Numbered from the stretch's first letter, positions 16,702-27,364 are shown. The stretch: DNA of 64,000 nucleotides from a bacterium (GCA_019752925.1 JAIELP010000003.1:163437-227436); one strand, 5' to 3'. The notes: a model not told the origin generated them from the letters alone. Made by a program: numbers and translations.

Positions 16702-18398
16702 AGGGGTTTTAAATCCTTAACAAGAAGTTGAATAGTTTTGCGTCCGTTGAAATAATTCCATTGAAGCTCAGTTAGCACTTGATACTTCTGCCCGATGTCT
16801 AAAATGTTAACCAATTTATCACTTGGCGAAAACATTAAGGCATCCATTCTATGATTTTGAGTCCTATCAGAAAAATTCAGTTTATAATGGCCACCTTTAA
16901 GTTCTTTTTTAGATGTTAGCGACACCTGATCAAACTTAATTAAAGGAATATTAAAGCCTACACCGAAGGGACCAATGAAATCGTACCACTTCATCACACT
17001 TTGATTAACTTCAGATAAATCTGCTGCTGTATCAAAGTCAATTTCTGCTACTAACTGTTGAGTTTTAACTTTTTGAAAGTGTTCCCGTAATAATTGCGGA
17101 AAAAATTGATGATTTTTAGCATGCAACTCAAAGCCAGCCGCGGCCGCATGACCACCAAAACGGTTTAATACCGTTTCAGCTGATTTTAAAGCCTCAACAA
17201 GACTAATTTCCGAACCTGGAGGTGTTCGCGAACTTCCTACAATCATCCCCTCGGAGTTTTCAGAACCCACAAAAGCCGGACGATTATAATGCTGCGAAAG
17301 CTTAGTCGCTATCAAACCTATCACTCCACGGTGGAAAAATGGCGAACTAACAAATACAAAATCCGGCTCATTCCAATTTTCTAGAAGCTTAAAGGCTCTA
17401 CCCTCAGCATCACTTTGTAAGCTTTGTCGGGTTTCATTATTTTCAAGAACGCGCGAAATCATCTGTTCAGCTTTTTTATAATCTTTTTCTAAATAAATCT
17501 GCGCAGGTAAGATATCAGACTCCATACGAGATAAAGCATTAAGCTTTGGAGCAAATCGTATAGCTACATCCTGAGATGTGAGTTCGCGTCCATCTAATTT
17601 TAAAGCTTCAAGTAAGGCTCTAAGCCCTGCTTTTTGAGTTGTTGCCAGAGTCTTTAAGCCGTATTTAACTAAAACACGATTATCTTCTACAAGCGGAACC
17701 ATATCCGTCAGCGTGCCTATACAAAAAAACTCTAGAACCTCTTTTAAGTCCCACTCGTTTTTAGGTAAATCTGGGTCATCATAAAACGCACGCTTAACTG
17801 CACGTAATAAATAAAAGGCAACCCCCGCGCCGCATAAGTAACCTAAACCTGAAGTACAATCTTTTTGATTTGGGTTAACTATAGTGAGCGCCTTAGGTAA
17901 TTCATCTGCAGGTAAATGATGATCTGTTAAAATAACATCCACACCTAATTCGTTAGCTTTTTCAAAAGCTTTAAACGAAGTGATTCCTACATCCACAGTA
18001 ACAATTAAACTGATTCCTAAATTTTTTAATTCTTCAACCGCTTCAGCATGAAAACCATAGCCTTCGCTCAAACGCTTAGGTTGATAGTAAGCTACATGTT
18101 TAAAGCCGATTTTTTCAAAACCTTCTTTTAAAATAGCTAACCCACTTGTTCCATCTAGATCGAAGTCGGCATATATACAAATTTTTTCATTATTTTTATA
18201 GGCTTGAACCAGGCGCTCAACCGCGACTTTCATGCCTTTGATTAGCCCAGGATCTTTCAGCTCACTTAATTTTGGGTTAAGTAAGCTATCGAGATTTTCT
18301 TGAGTGATCTCTCGCGACGCCAGAACGCGTGCGATCAGATCGGGAAAAGGCCCGATGAGCTTAGGAGTTTGAGTTTTTCTCTCTTTCCATTGAGCCAT
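16698..18398 (-). CDS. recJ: Single-stranded-DNA-specific exonuclease RecJ
   Basis: 566 residues, full RecJ length. DHH-family motifs are visible in order: YADFDLDGTSG, TVDVGIT, LTDHHLP and the later GGHAAAAGFEL of the DHHA1 domain; an OB-like C-terminal part follows. RecJ degrades single-stranded DNA 5' to 3' in recombination and mismatch repair. It lies between secF (16 bp gap) and queC (4 bp overlap), an operon position not related to its function. This is the second DHH protein in the window, after nrnA. Confidence 0.95.
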   Translation of the reverse strand: MAQWKERKTQTPKLIGPFPDLIARVLASREITQENLDSLLNPKLSELKDPGLIKGMKVAVERLVQAYKNNEKICIYADFDLDGTSGLAILKEGFEKIGFKHVAYYQPKRLSEGYGFHAEAVEELKNLGISLIVTVDVGITSFKAFEKANELGVDVILTDHHLPADELPKALTIVNPNQKDCTSGLGYLCGAGVAFYLLRAVKRAFYDDPDLPKNEWDLKEVLEFFCIGTLTDMVPLVEDNRVLVKYGLKTLATTQKAGLRALLEALKLDGRELTSQDVAIRFAPKLNALSRMESDILPAQIYLEKDYKKAEQMISRVLENNETRQSLQSDAEGRAFKLLENWNEPDFVFVSSPFFHRGVIGLIATKLSQHYNRPAFVGSENSEGMIVGSSRTPPGSEISLVEALKSAETVLNRFGGHAAAAGFELHAKNHQFFPQLLREHFQKVKTQQLVAEIDFDTAADLSEVNQSVMKWYDFIGPFGVGFNIPLIKFDQVSLTSKKELKGGHYKLNFSDRTQNHRMDALMFSPSDKLVNILDIGQKYQVLTELQWNYFNGRKTIQLLVKDLKPL

Positions 18399-18414
18399 AT
18401 CAGACCTTTACTTG

Positions 18415-19350
18415 TTAAGCAGCTTTAGGTGCTTTTAATTTTTCCATTAAAATAATTAACGGAGCAGCAACGTAAATTGAAGAATAAGTTCCGAAGAATA
18501 AACCTACTGTGATAACAAATGCGATATCAGATACCACGCCTCCTGCAAATAAATACAAGCAAAGAGAAGTTAATGCTAATGAGCCCGCTGTAATGAATGT
18601 GCGTCCTAACATGTCATTGATTGATTTATTAATAATGAAGGACATGCCTTTATTCTTGTACTGCCCCTCAGTTTCACGAATACGATCAAACACAACGATG
18701 GTATCATTAAGTGAGAAACCGATAAGTGATAACAGAGCGGCTAAGATAGGTACATTTACTTCTTTACCGACCAACATGAAAATCGCTAAAGTAATAACCA
18801 CGTCATGTAATAAACATACAACTGCACCAGGCGAGTATTTGTAATCAAAGCGCATAGACACATAGATCAAAATAACCAGTAGGCAATAAAAGATAGAAAG
18901 AAAACCATTACGTTTTAATTCAGATCCTACTTGCGGCCCAACTGAGTCCACGCGTCGAACTTCAGCACCTTTGTCGCCAAATTTAGTGGTTAAGGCCTGC
19001 TTAACAGCTTCAATAGAAACTTGTAATTTTTCATTGGTTTCTTTATCCGTTGCACCCTTTTCGCCAACGAACCTAACGATAAATTCGTTACCTTCACCAA
19101 AGCCCTGTACGCCTGTGTCGCCAAGATTTAAACCCTGGATTGCAGATCTAACTTCTTCGATCGTTACTGTTTGATTATATTTTACCTGAATTTCAGTTCC
19201 ACCCTTAAAGTCGATTCCGTAATTGATGCCTTTTACAGCCAAATACAAAAATGAACCTAAAATTAGTACCGCGGAGATCGTACCGAAAATTCCAAAATTA
19301 CCTACAAAGTCAAAGCGTCCTGATGATTCAGTTTGAATATTTTTAGACAT
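18415..19350 (-). CDS. secF: Protein translocase subunit SecF
   Basis: 311 residues. An N-terminal membrane helix is followed by the conserved GIDFKGGTEIQV at the start of the periplasmic domain and five more helices, including the segment with LNDTIVVFDRIRE. Together with SecD it uses the proton-motive force to pull exported proteins through SecYEG. secD ends 9 bp upstream. Length and layout are normal. The gene overlaps nothing and is followed by recJ. Confidence 0.97.
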   Translation of the reverse strand: MSKNIQTESSGRFDFVGNFGIFGTISAVLILGSFLYLAVKGINYGIDFKGGTEIQVKYNQTVTIEEVRSAIQGLNLGDTGVQGFGEGNEFIVRFVGEKGATDKETNEKLQVSIEAVKQALTTKFGDKGAEVRRVDSVGPQVGSELKRNGFLSIFYCLLVILIYVSMRFDYKYSPGAVVCLLHDVVITLAIFMLVGKEVNVPILAALLSLIGFSLNDTIVVFDRIRETEGQYKNKGMSFIINKSINDMLGRTFITAGSLALTSLCLYLFAGGVVSDIAFVITVGLFFGTYSSIYVAAPLIILMEKLKAPKAA

Positions 19351-19359
19351 ATATTTCTC

Positions 19360-21051
19360 CTACACCGAAAATTTCTTAACACCAAAACGGTGTACCAAGT
19401 TATCTACAATTACTTTTGAAATGAAAACATTGGCAAAAATAGTTGTTACGATACCAGCTAATAAAGTAACCGCGAAACCTCTTACCGGACCTGTTCCGAA
19501 GTACAATAAAATTAAACCTGTTGAAGCCACAATCACATTAGAGTCGATAATCGCCGACATGGCTTTATGGTAGCCCTCTGCAAAAGCCGCTTTCAGAGAC
19601 GAGCCTTTTAAAATTTCTTCTTTAATACGTTCATTAATAAGTACATTTGCATCCACTGCGAAACCAACCGTCAACGCGATACCTGCAATACCCGGTAAGG
19701 TTAATGAAGCTCCTAATGAACCCAAGATAGCAATGATTGAAACTACGTTTAGCATTAAACCAAAAGCAGTTACAAAACCCATGCTTTTGTAATAAACCAA
19801 CATGAATAAAATAACTAAGCCGGCTCCTATCATAGAGGCCATTTCAGCTTTTTTCAGTGCATCTTTACCTAGTGAAGGACCCACACGGCGCTCTTCAAGC
19901 TGCTCTAGCGATGCTGGTAATGCACCGGCTCTTAAAGCTGTCGCAATGAATTTGGCTTCGTTTAGTTGGGTGTCACGGTTTGTGGATTGACCTAAAGTAA
20001 TAACCGCTTGTCCGTTAGGAATTTTGGTATTGATTTTAGGGGCTGTTTTAATAACTTTATCCAGAACCACGGCCATTTGTTCGCCAGTATGAGTTTCTGT
20101 TAAAGTTGAAAACTTATTAGCACCGATAGGATTAAATCTTAAAGAAACTTCCGGAGCACCATACTGATCAAAAGAAACTGCAGCATTATCAAGTAAATCA
20201 CCTGATAAATCCGTGTCTGTTTTTAACAGAAATGGCTGAGCACCGGCTTCCATCGACTTAGCATTGTCATTTTTTTCAAAATAAACAGCTGTTTTAGCAG
20301 GAATTTTACCGGCTAAGTCTGCATTTAATTTTGTAACATACTCAGAGTATTTCAAATTGGCTAATGAGTAACCGCCTGCTTTTTCAGCGTCTGCAATTAA
20401 TTTACGTAATTCTTCCGGAGATTTTTCGTAAGATACGATCATAAAATCCAGTCGAGCTGTTGTATTAATTAATTGCTTAGCTTTTTCAGCATCAGCCATG
20501 CCTGGCAATTGAACTAAAATACGGTCAGCCCCCTGTTGAGTGATTGAAGGTTCCGCCACACCGAATTCATCGATACGGTTACGGATAGTTTCGATGGCCT
20601 GGCCGATTACATTTTGTTTTTGCTCAAGTAAAACAGCTTCGAAATATTTTAATTCAACGGCACTCGCATTAGAGGAAATGATTTGCAAACTTGTTCCGTA
20701 ATTTTTTTGAATTAAGGCTTCAACTTTTTTGGAATCTTCAGAAGAGTTTACTTCTACAGTAAACTGACCTTCTTTCGCGCGAGAAGTGTTGAAATCTTTA
20801 ATTGTGATATTTTCTTTATCAAATTCAGCTTTTAAGGCCTGAGTTTGACGAACAACTGAAGTGGCTACAACGCCATCTACATCTACACCCATAACTAAAT
20901 GTAATCCACCCTGAATATCCAGACCGTAATTTAATTTAGTAGCCGGCCACCAGCTGAAACGGCTCACATCAATAAGATTAGGCGCAACAAATGCAAATAC
21001 AGCACCTAATGCCAATACGGCCAACCAGGTTCTTGTTCTTAAACCATCCAT
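19360..21051 (-). CDS. secD: Protein translocase subunit SecD
   Basis: 563 residues. The first helix is followed by KLNYGLDIQGGLHLVMGVD, the SecD signature. The large periplasmic P1 domain fills about residues 60-380, and the C-terminal half has helices with VGFAVDANVLINERIKEE, the conserved transmembrane-4 motif. It follows yajC by 2 bp and precedes secF by 9 bp, the classical yajC-secD-secF order. Confidence 0.97.
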   Translation of the reverse strand: MDGLRTRTWLAVLALGAVFAFVAPNLIDVSRFSWWPATKLNYGLDIQGGLHLVMGVDVDGVVATSVVRQTQALKAEFDKENITIKDFNTSRAKEGQFTVEVNSSEDSKKVEALIQKNYGTSLQIISSNASAVELKYFEAVLLEQKQNVIGQAIETIRNRIDEFGVAEPSITQQGADRILVQLPGMADAEKAKQLINTTARLDFMIVSYEKSPEELRKLIADAEKAGGYSLANLKYSEYVTKLNADLAGKIPAKTAVYFEKNDNAKSMEAGAQPFLLKTDTDLSGDLLDNAAVSFDQYGAPEVSLRFNPIGANKFSTLTETHTGEQMAVVLDKVIKTAPKINTKIPNGQAVITLGQSTNRDTQLNEAKFIATALRAGALPASLEQLEERRVGPSLGKDALKKAEMASMIGAGLVILFMLVYYKSMGFVTAFGLMLNVVSIIAILGSLGASLTLPGIAGIALTVGFAVDANVLINERIKEEILKGSSLKAAFAEGYHKAMSAIIDSNVIVASTGLILLYFGTGPVRGFAVTLLAGIVTTIFANVFISKVIVDNLVHRFGVKKFSV

Positions 21052-21053
21052 GT

Positions 21054-21422
21054 TTATTTTCCTTCTTTCTTAGCTTGTAATACGGACTGAGACATTAAAA
21101 TCTGAGAACGCAAAACTTTAATATGTACTTCTGATGCAACTTCTAGAGTTGCTACTGTATCTGTTAATCCAGTAATGCGACCTAAAATTCCCGATTGAGT
21201 AATCACCTGATCGCCGTTTTTAAGAGCGCTTAGGAATTGTTGTGCTTCTTTTTGTTTTTTCGCCTGCGGACGAATTAAAAAGAAATAGAACACGCCGATA
21301 ATGATGAGGAACGGTACAAACTGAACCCATCCTGGTTGGGCTTGCATTGGAGCTGCCGCCACCGCTGTTGTTTCTGCTGTTTGTGCAAATGATTGTAATG
21401 AGCTGAATAATACTTTAAGCAT
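21054..21422 (-). CDS. yajC: Preprotein translocase accessory subunit YajC
   Basis: 122 residues. One membrane helix (about 32-48, FLIIIGVFYFFLIRPQAKK) is followed by a small cytoplasmic beta domain with LKNGDQVITQSGILGRI, typical of YajC. The N-terminal 30 residues are Ala/Gln/Thr-rich and may be periplasmic. YajC associates with SecDF. The gene is 83 bp downstream of tgt, the same arrangement as in many bacteria. Confidence 0.96.
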   Translation of the reverse strand: MLKVLFSSLQSFAQTAETTAVAAAPMQAQPGWVQFVPFLIIIGVFYFFLIRPQAKKQKEAQQFLSALKNGDQVITQSGILGRITGLTDTVATLEVASEVHIKVLRSQILMSQSVLQAKKEGK

Positions 21423-21505
21423 TCAAACCTCTTTCTTAGATTTAATAAATTCTAAAAACTTAAAGTAAAATTGAACACTTAAACCAATTTGAGATCAAGT
21501 AATTG

Positions 21506-23666
<2,161 letters not shown>

Positions 23667-23700
23667 GAGGAACTTAGTAACATGCTTTCAGCATTTGGAC

Positions 23701-23731
23701 AAAAAAAAAGCGGTAGCTCATCGCTACCGCT
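23701..23731 (-). terminator. Rho-independent terminator after the 35-residue peptide gene
   Basis: On the minus strand a perfect 9-bp stem (AGCGGTAGC with GCTACCGCT, 23731-23709) and 5-base loop are followed by eight T residues. It closes the transcript of the small gene at 23784-23891 and separates it from queA. In the other direction there is no T-tract. Confidence 0.88.
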
Positions 23732-23783
23732 GAAGAAGATCTAGAGGGGAACCACCAAAACCCTAAAGATACTTCTTTAGAAA

Positions 23784-23891
23784 CTACTTACTTTTGACCT
23801 TTACTCTTTCAGAAATCGTGAGCCAGAGGGAGAAGGCCACAACACCAGAGTAAAGAGCACAAAATACAAACACATAATAAAGCTCACCCAT
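23784..23891 (-). CDS. Predicted 35-residue single-pass membrane peptide
   Basis: A short frame from ATG 23891 to TAG 23784 encodes MGELYYVFVFCALYSGVVAF followed by a polar C-terminus (SERVKVKSK). Residues about 5-25 form one hydrophobic helix, and the basic tail suggests the C-terminus is cytoplasmic. The ribosome site AAAGGAG lies 5 bases before the ATG, and a strong terminator follows 52 bases after the stop, so this looks like a complete monocistronic gene. I do not recognise a family. Its size and layout recall small subunits or regulators of membrane complexes, but there is no direct evidence for a partner. Confidence 0.75.
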   Translation of the reverse strand: MGELYYVFVFCALYSGVVAFSLWLTISERVKVKSK

Positions 23892-23981
23892 AACAACTCC
23901 TTTTGTACCTACCTAAATCATCCTTGAGTTAGGTTTACGGGGGTGAAGTTGTGAGATAACCATCCTAGTCATCTACTACTT

Positions 23982-24016
23982 CTTGCTTACCGAGCGTCCT
24001 TGCTCTTGTAAGTAAG
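23982..24016. repeat. Long inverted repeat (hairpin), possible RNA structure
   Basis: Outer arms CTTGCTTAC and GTAAGTAAG (9 positions) enclose inner arms GAGC and GCTC around a 6-base loop. As plus-strand RNA the outer arm pairs fully with one G-U wobble; as minus-strand RNA the same position is an A-C mismatch. That slightly favours a plus-strand transcript. Confidence 0.6.
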
Positions 24017-24022
24017 ACGACC

Positions 24023-24040
24023 AACCCCCATGTTGGGGTT
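24023..24040. repeat. Short GC-rich inverted repeat
   Basis: Arms AACCCC and GGGGTT with a 6-base loop. No T-tract follows on either strand directly, so it is not a standard terminator. It lies between the two other hairpins of this gap and may be part of the same structured RNA. Confidence 0.5.
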
Positions 24041-24067
24041 AAGAAATCTTTTAAAATTGCACGAATT

Positions 24068-24094
24068 GTTAACATAAGCTCAACTTATGTTAAC
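24068..24094. repeat. Perfect 11-bp palindrome, operator-like or RNA stem
   Basis: Arms GTTAACATAAG and CTTATGTTAAC are exact reverse complements with a 5-base centre (CTCAA). Neither side carries a T-run, which argues against a terminator. The size and symmetry suit binding by a dimeric repressor, or an RNA stem in the leader of the small peptide gene. Confidence 0.55.
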
Positions 24095-24180
24095 CTGCAT
24101 ACGGACTAACGTAGTGCTTTATAAGGCGTTGACCTGTTTATTTCCTTATGAGAACAATTGATAGTCTTTAATTTAAGGCC

Positions 24181-24264
24181 GCGCGGATGGTGGAATGGTA
24201 GACACGCTGGTTTGAGGTGCCAGTGAGTAAAATCGTGGGGGTTCAAGTCCCCCTTCGCGCACCA
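24181..24264 (+). tRNA. tRNA-Leu (anticodon GAG)
   Basis: The 84-base gene folds as a class II tRNA: acceptor GCGCGGA with TTCGCGC, discriminator A and encoded CCA, a long variable arm, and T-arm GGGGGTTCAAGTCCCCC. The anticodon stem CTGGT/GCCAG encloses the loop TTGAGGT, giving anticodon GAG. It reads CUC and CUU codons. Confidence 0.93.
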
Positions 24265-24285
24265 ACAATAAAGATTTTTTCATTT

Positions 24286-24307
24286 ACTAAAGCCTTGGTA
24301 CTTTAGT
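24286..24307. repeat. Inverted repeat in the tRNA-Leu spacer
   Basis: Arms ACTAAAG and CTTTAGT with an 8-base loop lie between the two tRNA-Leu genes. A short T-run (24275-24280) precedes it rather than follows it. It may guide processing of a common tRNA precursor; a chance palindrome is not excluded. Confidence 0.4.
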
Positions 24308-24316
24308 TGACCCCAT

Positions 24317-24401
24317 GCGCGGATGGTGGAATTGGTAGACACGCAGGTCTCAGAAGCCTGTGCCCAAAAGCTTGAGGGTTCAAGTCCCTCTTCGCGCACC
24401 A
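24317..24401 (+). tRNA. tRNA-Leu (anticodon CAG)
   Basis: The 85-base gene has the same acceptor stem (GCGCGGA/TTCGCGC), D-arm and encoded CCA as the tRNA-Leu 52 bases upstream. The anticodon stem CAGGT/GCCTG encloses the loop CTCAGAA, giving anticodon CAG for CUG codons. The two genes look like an old tandem duplication with diverged anticodon and variable arms. Confidence 0.93.
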
Positions 24402-24412
24402 ACAATAATCTA

Positions 24413-24784
24413 TTAATTAGTACAAGCTAATTGAATATTTTTATCGCCTTTGTTAGCGCTAAACTGAATTTTTTCAGAAACTTTGATACGCGCAACACCC
24501 GACGCGATAATTTTATTACTCTGAGTTTCAAAGTATTTAAAGGCCATTTTGTTTTCATTATATTGAATAGTTATTTTAGTCGACCGATTGTCTTTCGAAA
24601 ACACCATATTATTTTCATTTGCAGAAAACTTCAAACCAAACGAGAGAATATCTTTTTTATTTAAATTGTGTACCAATTTACAGTCATAATAATATTTTTT
24701 AAAATTATTAGGCTTTTCCTGTGTGGCTAAAGCTAGATGAGTAATACAAAAAAATATTGATATTACCCATTTGAAGTAATTCAC
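24413..24784 (-). CDS. Small secreted protein of unknown function
   Basis: 123 residues with a clear signal peptide (WVISIFFCITHLALA, cleavage near residue 20). The mature part is charged and beta-prone, with two cysteines (YYYDCKL near residue 35, and LACTN at the very end) that could form a disulfide tying the termini together. The gene overlaps the upstream cytochrome-like gene by 4 bp (ATGA), so the two are translationally coupled. I do not recognise a family. Cotranslation with a CxxCH protein suggests a periplasmic partner role. Confidence 0.65.
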   Translation of the reverse strand: MNYFKWVISIFFCITHLALATQEKPNNFKKYYYDCKLVHNLNKKDILSFGLKFSANENNMVFSKDNRSTKITIQYNENKMAFKYFETQSNKIIASGVARIKVSEKIQFSANKGDKNIQLACTN

Positions 24785-26901
24785 CTTGCTGTTCCTTTAT
24801 TTTTTTCACCTGATTTGCTGTCTGATTTTTTAAAAAAATCAAATATCGAGCTGCTGTCAGATTTACATAAATCTTTTTTATCACCGGCAATATAATCTAT
24901 GTATAGATTCAGCGCATCTCTACGGAAAGCATTATTGCGACTGATTTCTTGAGCATTAGTTCCTATGTTAAAACCACCAGGCGGCATTCTTTTCTCACGT
25001 AGCATCCTCTGAGCATGGTCTTTAAGGTTTCCACCACTTGAGGTTTTAACAGATAACGCAGCTTTTCGTTTTGCGGAGTCAGAAGAAAACAAATCTTCTA
25101 CATAGGTATGTGTATACGAGTGACACTCTGTACACGAAGATCCCAAATCCAGTCGTATTCGCTGAGCCACGATCTCTGATTCCAATTTACTTTCTTCACA
25201 CAGAGATGCCAAATAACGATTCTTCATATTGATCTCGTCACTTTCATCTATATTTTCATTTTTTTCAGCCATTGCTTTGCGGCTTTCAATTTTAATGTTA
25301 TCACATTTTTCTGTTTTATTTTTGCCGGGCACAGAGTCCAATATGCTTTTAAAGAGTGGTTCCTCTCTCAGCATATCTAACAATTGATCACTGAACGAAA
25401 AAGTTTTTTGAGCCACGGTCTGCCCAGTAACCATAGACCATGAACCCACATTTACGCCCATAGGTTCAAGTAAATAGCGCAAAGATGCTATTGTTCCAGA
25501 ATCGCTTTCAGCAACACTTTTTACTCCGCCCGGATCGGCAATTGCTGTATATGGATATGGAACTGCTGTTTTCTTTTTTAAGAACTGGTCAACTTCGGCA
25601 TTGCTTCCACCCACTTCAGGAAGTGAGGCATAGGAACGAAACATGGTTTCCGCGCGCTTGTCTTTAGCTTCATCCACTTCTTTATGGGCTGCTAATGTAT
25701 GCTGATAAACAGCAGCTAACGTACCAGTTACACTGGGAACATTGACTTTACGATTTCTTAAATTCAACGAAGAAGATGTTTTGAAATAATTATAGGCCTT
25801 GCTTTCATAAGAATCCGGAAAGTATTGTTTAAAATTATCCCATTCTATATTTTTATTTTCTTTATCGCACAAAATTGCTCCGGCTAAGGCGTATTTAAAT
25901 TTGTTAAAATTGGGATTATTCTCCAAGTTGTTTGTAATCATACAAATATTCTGTCCCATCAACTGATCAAACCCCAAATGCGAAGAACCAGCTAATGGAG
26001 CTGTTTTTTGCGAATAGTTATTGAGCTGGTCTTTAGGTGGAAAATGAGGAACTCGGAAAAATCCGTTATTTTCTATAGACTTATTAAGAGCAGCCAGATT
26101 CTCTTCATCACTTCCGGCTCCTGGCACATCCATCATAGCAAAACGCGACTTAACACCGTTTTTTTTATCTTCCATAATACGGTTCATAACACTCATGTAA
26201 GAACGACCAGCTATATCTAATTTGCCATCCGAACCTTTTTCTATTAAATCGTCGCGCGGAGGTATAACATTAGACCAAGCACGGTAAGTATCCCAATTAG
26301 GCCTCATTGGTTCACGATGGCAGCGGGCACATTTTTTTCCGGACAAATCACTTTGTCCGGGCTGCCCGTCTTTACCAAATGTTAACTCCTGAAATTTATA
26401 ACTACCTGTTTTTCCGTCCCAACGCATGATTTCAACAGATTGAGCCCCTTTCGCTTTAGGATCAGTATTATAGGTTAACCAAAACTCACCATCGGGACTT
26501 TTTAAAGTCACACGTGGATTACCCGGAGTTGTTTCATGCAAGCTTTCGGAATTACCAATAAGCATCATATTGACTTTGCCGTTATTATTTTTTTTCATTA
26601 AGGCCGTGGCTTCAGCAATGAAATCTTCTATTTTTTTATCTGCTGGAATTTTCATAACATCATTTTTATCAGACCAGCGCTCCTCAGGCTTAAATCCTTC
26701 TAGGTAACCGCCCATTAATTTATTAAAATCATCTTGAAGCTTGGTTTCACACTCTCCGCAGGCAAATTGCGGCTGAGAACATTTTTCACGAAGAGTAGAA
26801 TTCTGCGCCCATGTCAGACTTGAAAAAAGTATTATGTTACAAACAAATATCTGAAATAAAAAAAAATTTGTTTTGCTAGTCTTATTGCTGAGGTAATGCA
26901 T
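24781..26901 (-). CDS. Large exported protein with two CxxCH haem-binding motifs
   Basis: Start taken at ATG 26901 (MHYLSNK), giving 706 residues with a hydrophobic signal segment (FFLFQIFVCNIILFSSLTWA); an upstream start at 26955 would put 18 extra residues before it. Two c-type haem attachment sites are visible: KCARCHREPMRPNW in the first third and SCTECHSYTHTY near residue 600. An early C-x7-C-x2-C group (CSQPQFACGEC) is also present. The first CxxCH, followed by RPNWDTY, recalls cytochromes that carry out peroxidase-like or electron-transfer reactions, but I cannot name the family. The gene lies in a three-gene exported cluster. Confidence 0.7.
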   Translation of the reverse strand: MHYLSNKTSKTNFFLFQIFVCNIILFSSLTWAQNSTLREKCSQPQFACGECETKLQDDFNKLMGGYLEGFKPEERWSDKNDVMKIPADKKIEDFIAEATALMKKNNNGKVNMMLIGNSESLHETTPGNPRVTLKSPDGEFWLTYNTDPKAKGAQSVEIMRWDGKTGSYKFQELTFGKDGQPGQSDLSGKKCARCHREPMRPNWDTYRAWSNVIPPRDDLIEKGSDGKLDIAGRSYMSVMNRIMEDKKNGVKSRFAMMDVPGAGSDEENLAALNKSIENNGFFRVPHFPPKDQLNNYSQKTAPLAGSSHLGFDQLMGQNICMITNNLENNPNFNKFKYALAGAILCDKENKNIEWDNFKQYFPDSYESKAYNYFKTSSSLNLRNRKVNVPSVTGTLAAVYQHTLAAHKEVDEAKDKRAETMFRSYASLPEVGGSNAEVDQFLKKKTAVPYPYTAIADPGGVKSVAESDSGTIASLRYLLEPMGVNVGSWSMVTGQTVAQKTFSFSDQLLDMLREEPLFKSILDSVPGKNKTEKCDNIKIESRKAMAEKNENIDESDEINMKNRYLASLCEESKLESEIVAQRIRLDLGSSCTECHSYTHTYVEDLFSSDSAKRKAALSVKTSSGGNLKDHAQRMLREKRMPPGGFNIGTNAQEISRNNAFRRDALNLYIDYIAGDKKDLCKSDSSSIFDFFKKSDSKSGEKNKGTAR

Positions 26902-27364
26902 TTTCAACTTCATCCATAAGTTTATCGCCAATAATAGCTCCGTCTGAAGCTCCACTTACTCTGAAAAACCCAAGATAAACCTTTTCTTTAGTTCCGAGAT
27001 ACACATAATTAATATGTTTCTGAAGTCCATCTCTAGAAAGAAGAGTTTTAGAAATAAAACAATTATCAAATAATGAAGTACATTTTTTTGTACTTAATAT
27101 TTTAAGCTGAGCACCAGGATGCTGCGATACAAGATACTTATCTAAATCACTCGAGCTGGTAATTAAGGGAATATTGTAACTACTGAAAACAAGTGGAATT
27201 TCAACAGTATTATATTTTCTCACATATATCTTAGCAATACCAACTGAGCTTCCTGGCCTGACAGTCCATTGAGATTTAAAATTTAAATTTAGTAGCGACT
27301 CTTCTGCGGCTCCGAAATTAACAAACACCGAAATAAACAAAAATAAAAGTGATTTTTTCATCAT
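26882..27364 (-). CDS. Secreted protein of unknown function
   Basis: 160 residues with a signal peptide (KKSLLFLFISVFVNFGAA). The mature part has two nearby cysteines (KKCTSLFDNCF) likely to be disulfide-bonded, and mixed alpha/beta character. It overlaps the cytochrome-like gene by 20 bp and is the first gene of the exported three-gene set. No family was recognised. The promoter presumably lies in the gap 27365-27490 shared with the divergent phosphatase. Confidence 0.6.
   Translation of the reverse strand: MMKKSLLFLFISVFVNFGAAEESLLNLNFKSQWTVRPGSSVGIAKIYVRKYNTVEIPLVFSSYNIPLITSSSDLDKYLVSQHPGAQLKILSTKKCTSLFDNCFISKTLLSRDGLQKHINYVYLGTKEKVYLGFFRVSGASDGAIIGDKLMDEVENALPQQ

Larger units (their letters stand above)
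23892..24180. other. Hairpin-rich gap between the small peptide gene and tRNA-Leu
   Basis: No convincing coding frame lies here. The stretch holds at least four inverted repeats: 23911-23934 (6-bp arms ACCTAA/TTAGGT), 23982-24016, 24023-24040 and 24068-24094. On the minus strand they form the leader of the small peptide gene. On the plus strand they precede the tRNA genes, where a TTGACC at 24129-24134 could be part of a tRNA promoter, although no good -10 box at 17 bases was found. A structured regulatory leader or an unlisted small RNA are both possible. No known riboswitch consensus was recognised. Confidence 0.5.

Noticed and set aside
23667..24180. preQ1 or c-di-GMP riboswitch near the queuosine operon
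   Set aside because: I looked for preQ1-I loop and A-rich tail patterns and for GEMM-type conserved stretches on both strands. Neither was found, so the hairpins stay unnamed.
24307..24312. TTGACC as a -35 box for the second tRNA-Leu
   Set aside because: It lies only 5 bases before the tRNA start, too close for a promoter; the two tRNAs are more likely one transcript.
24181..24401. Integration site (attB) in tRNA-Leu
   Set aside because: No integrase, no direct repeat of the tRNA 3' end beyond the second intact tRNA, and ordinary genes on both sides.
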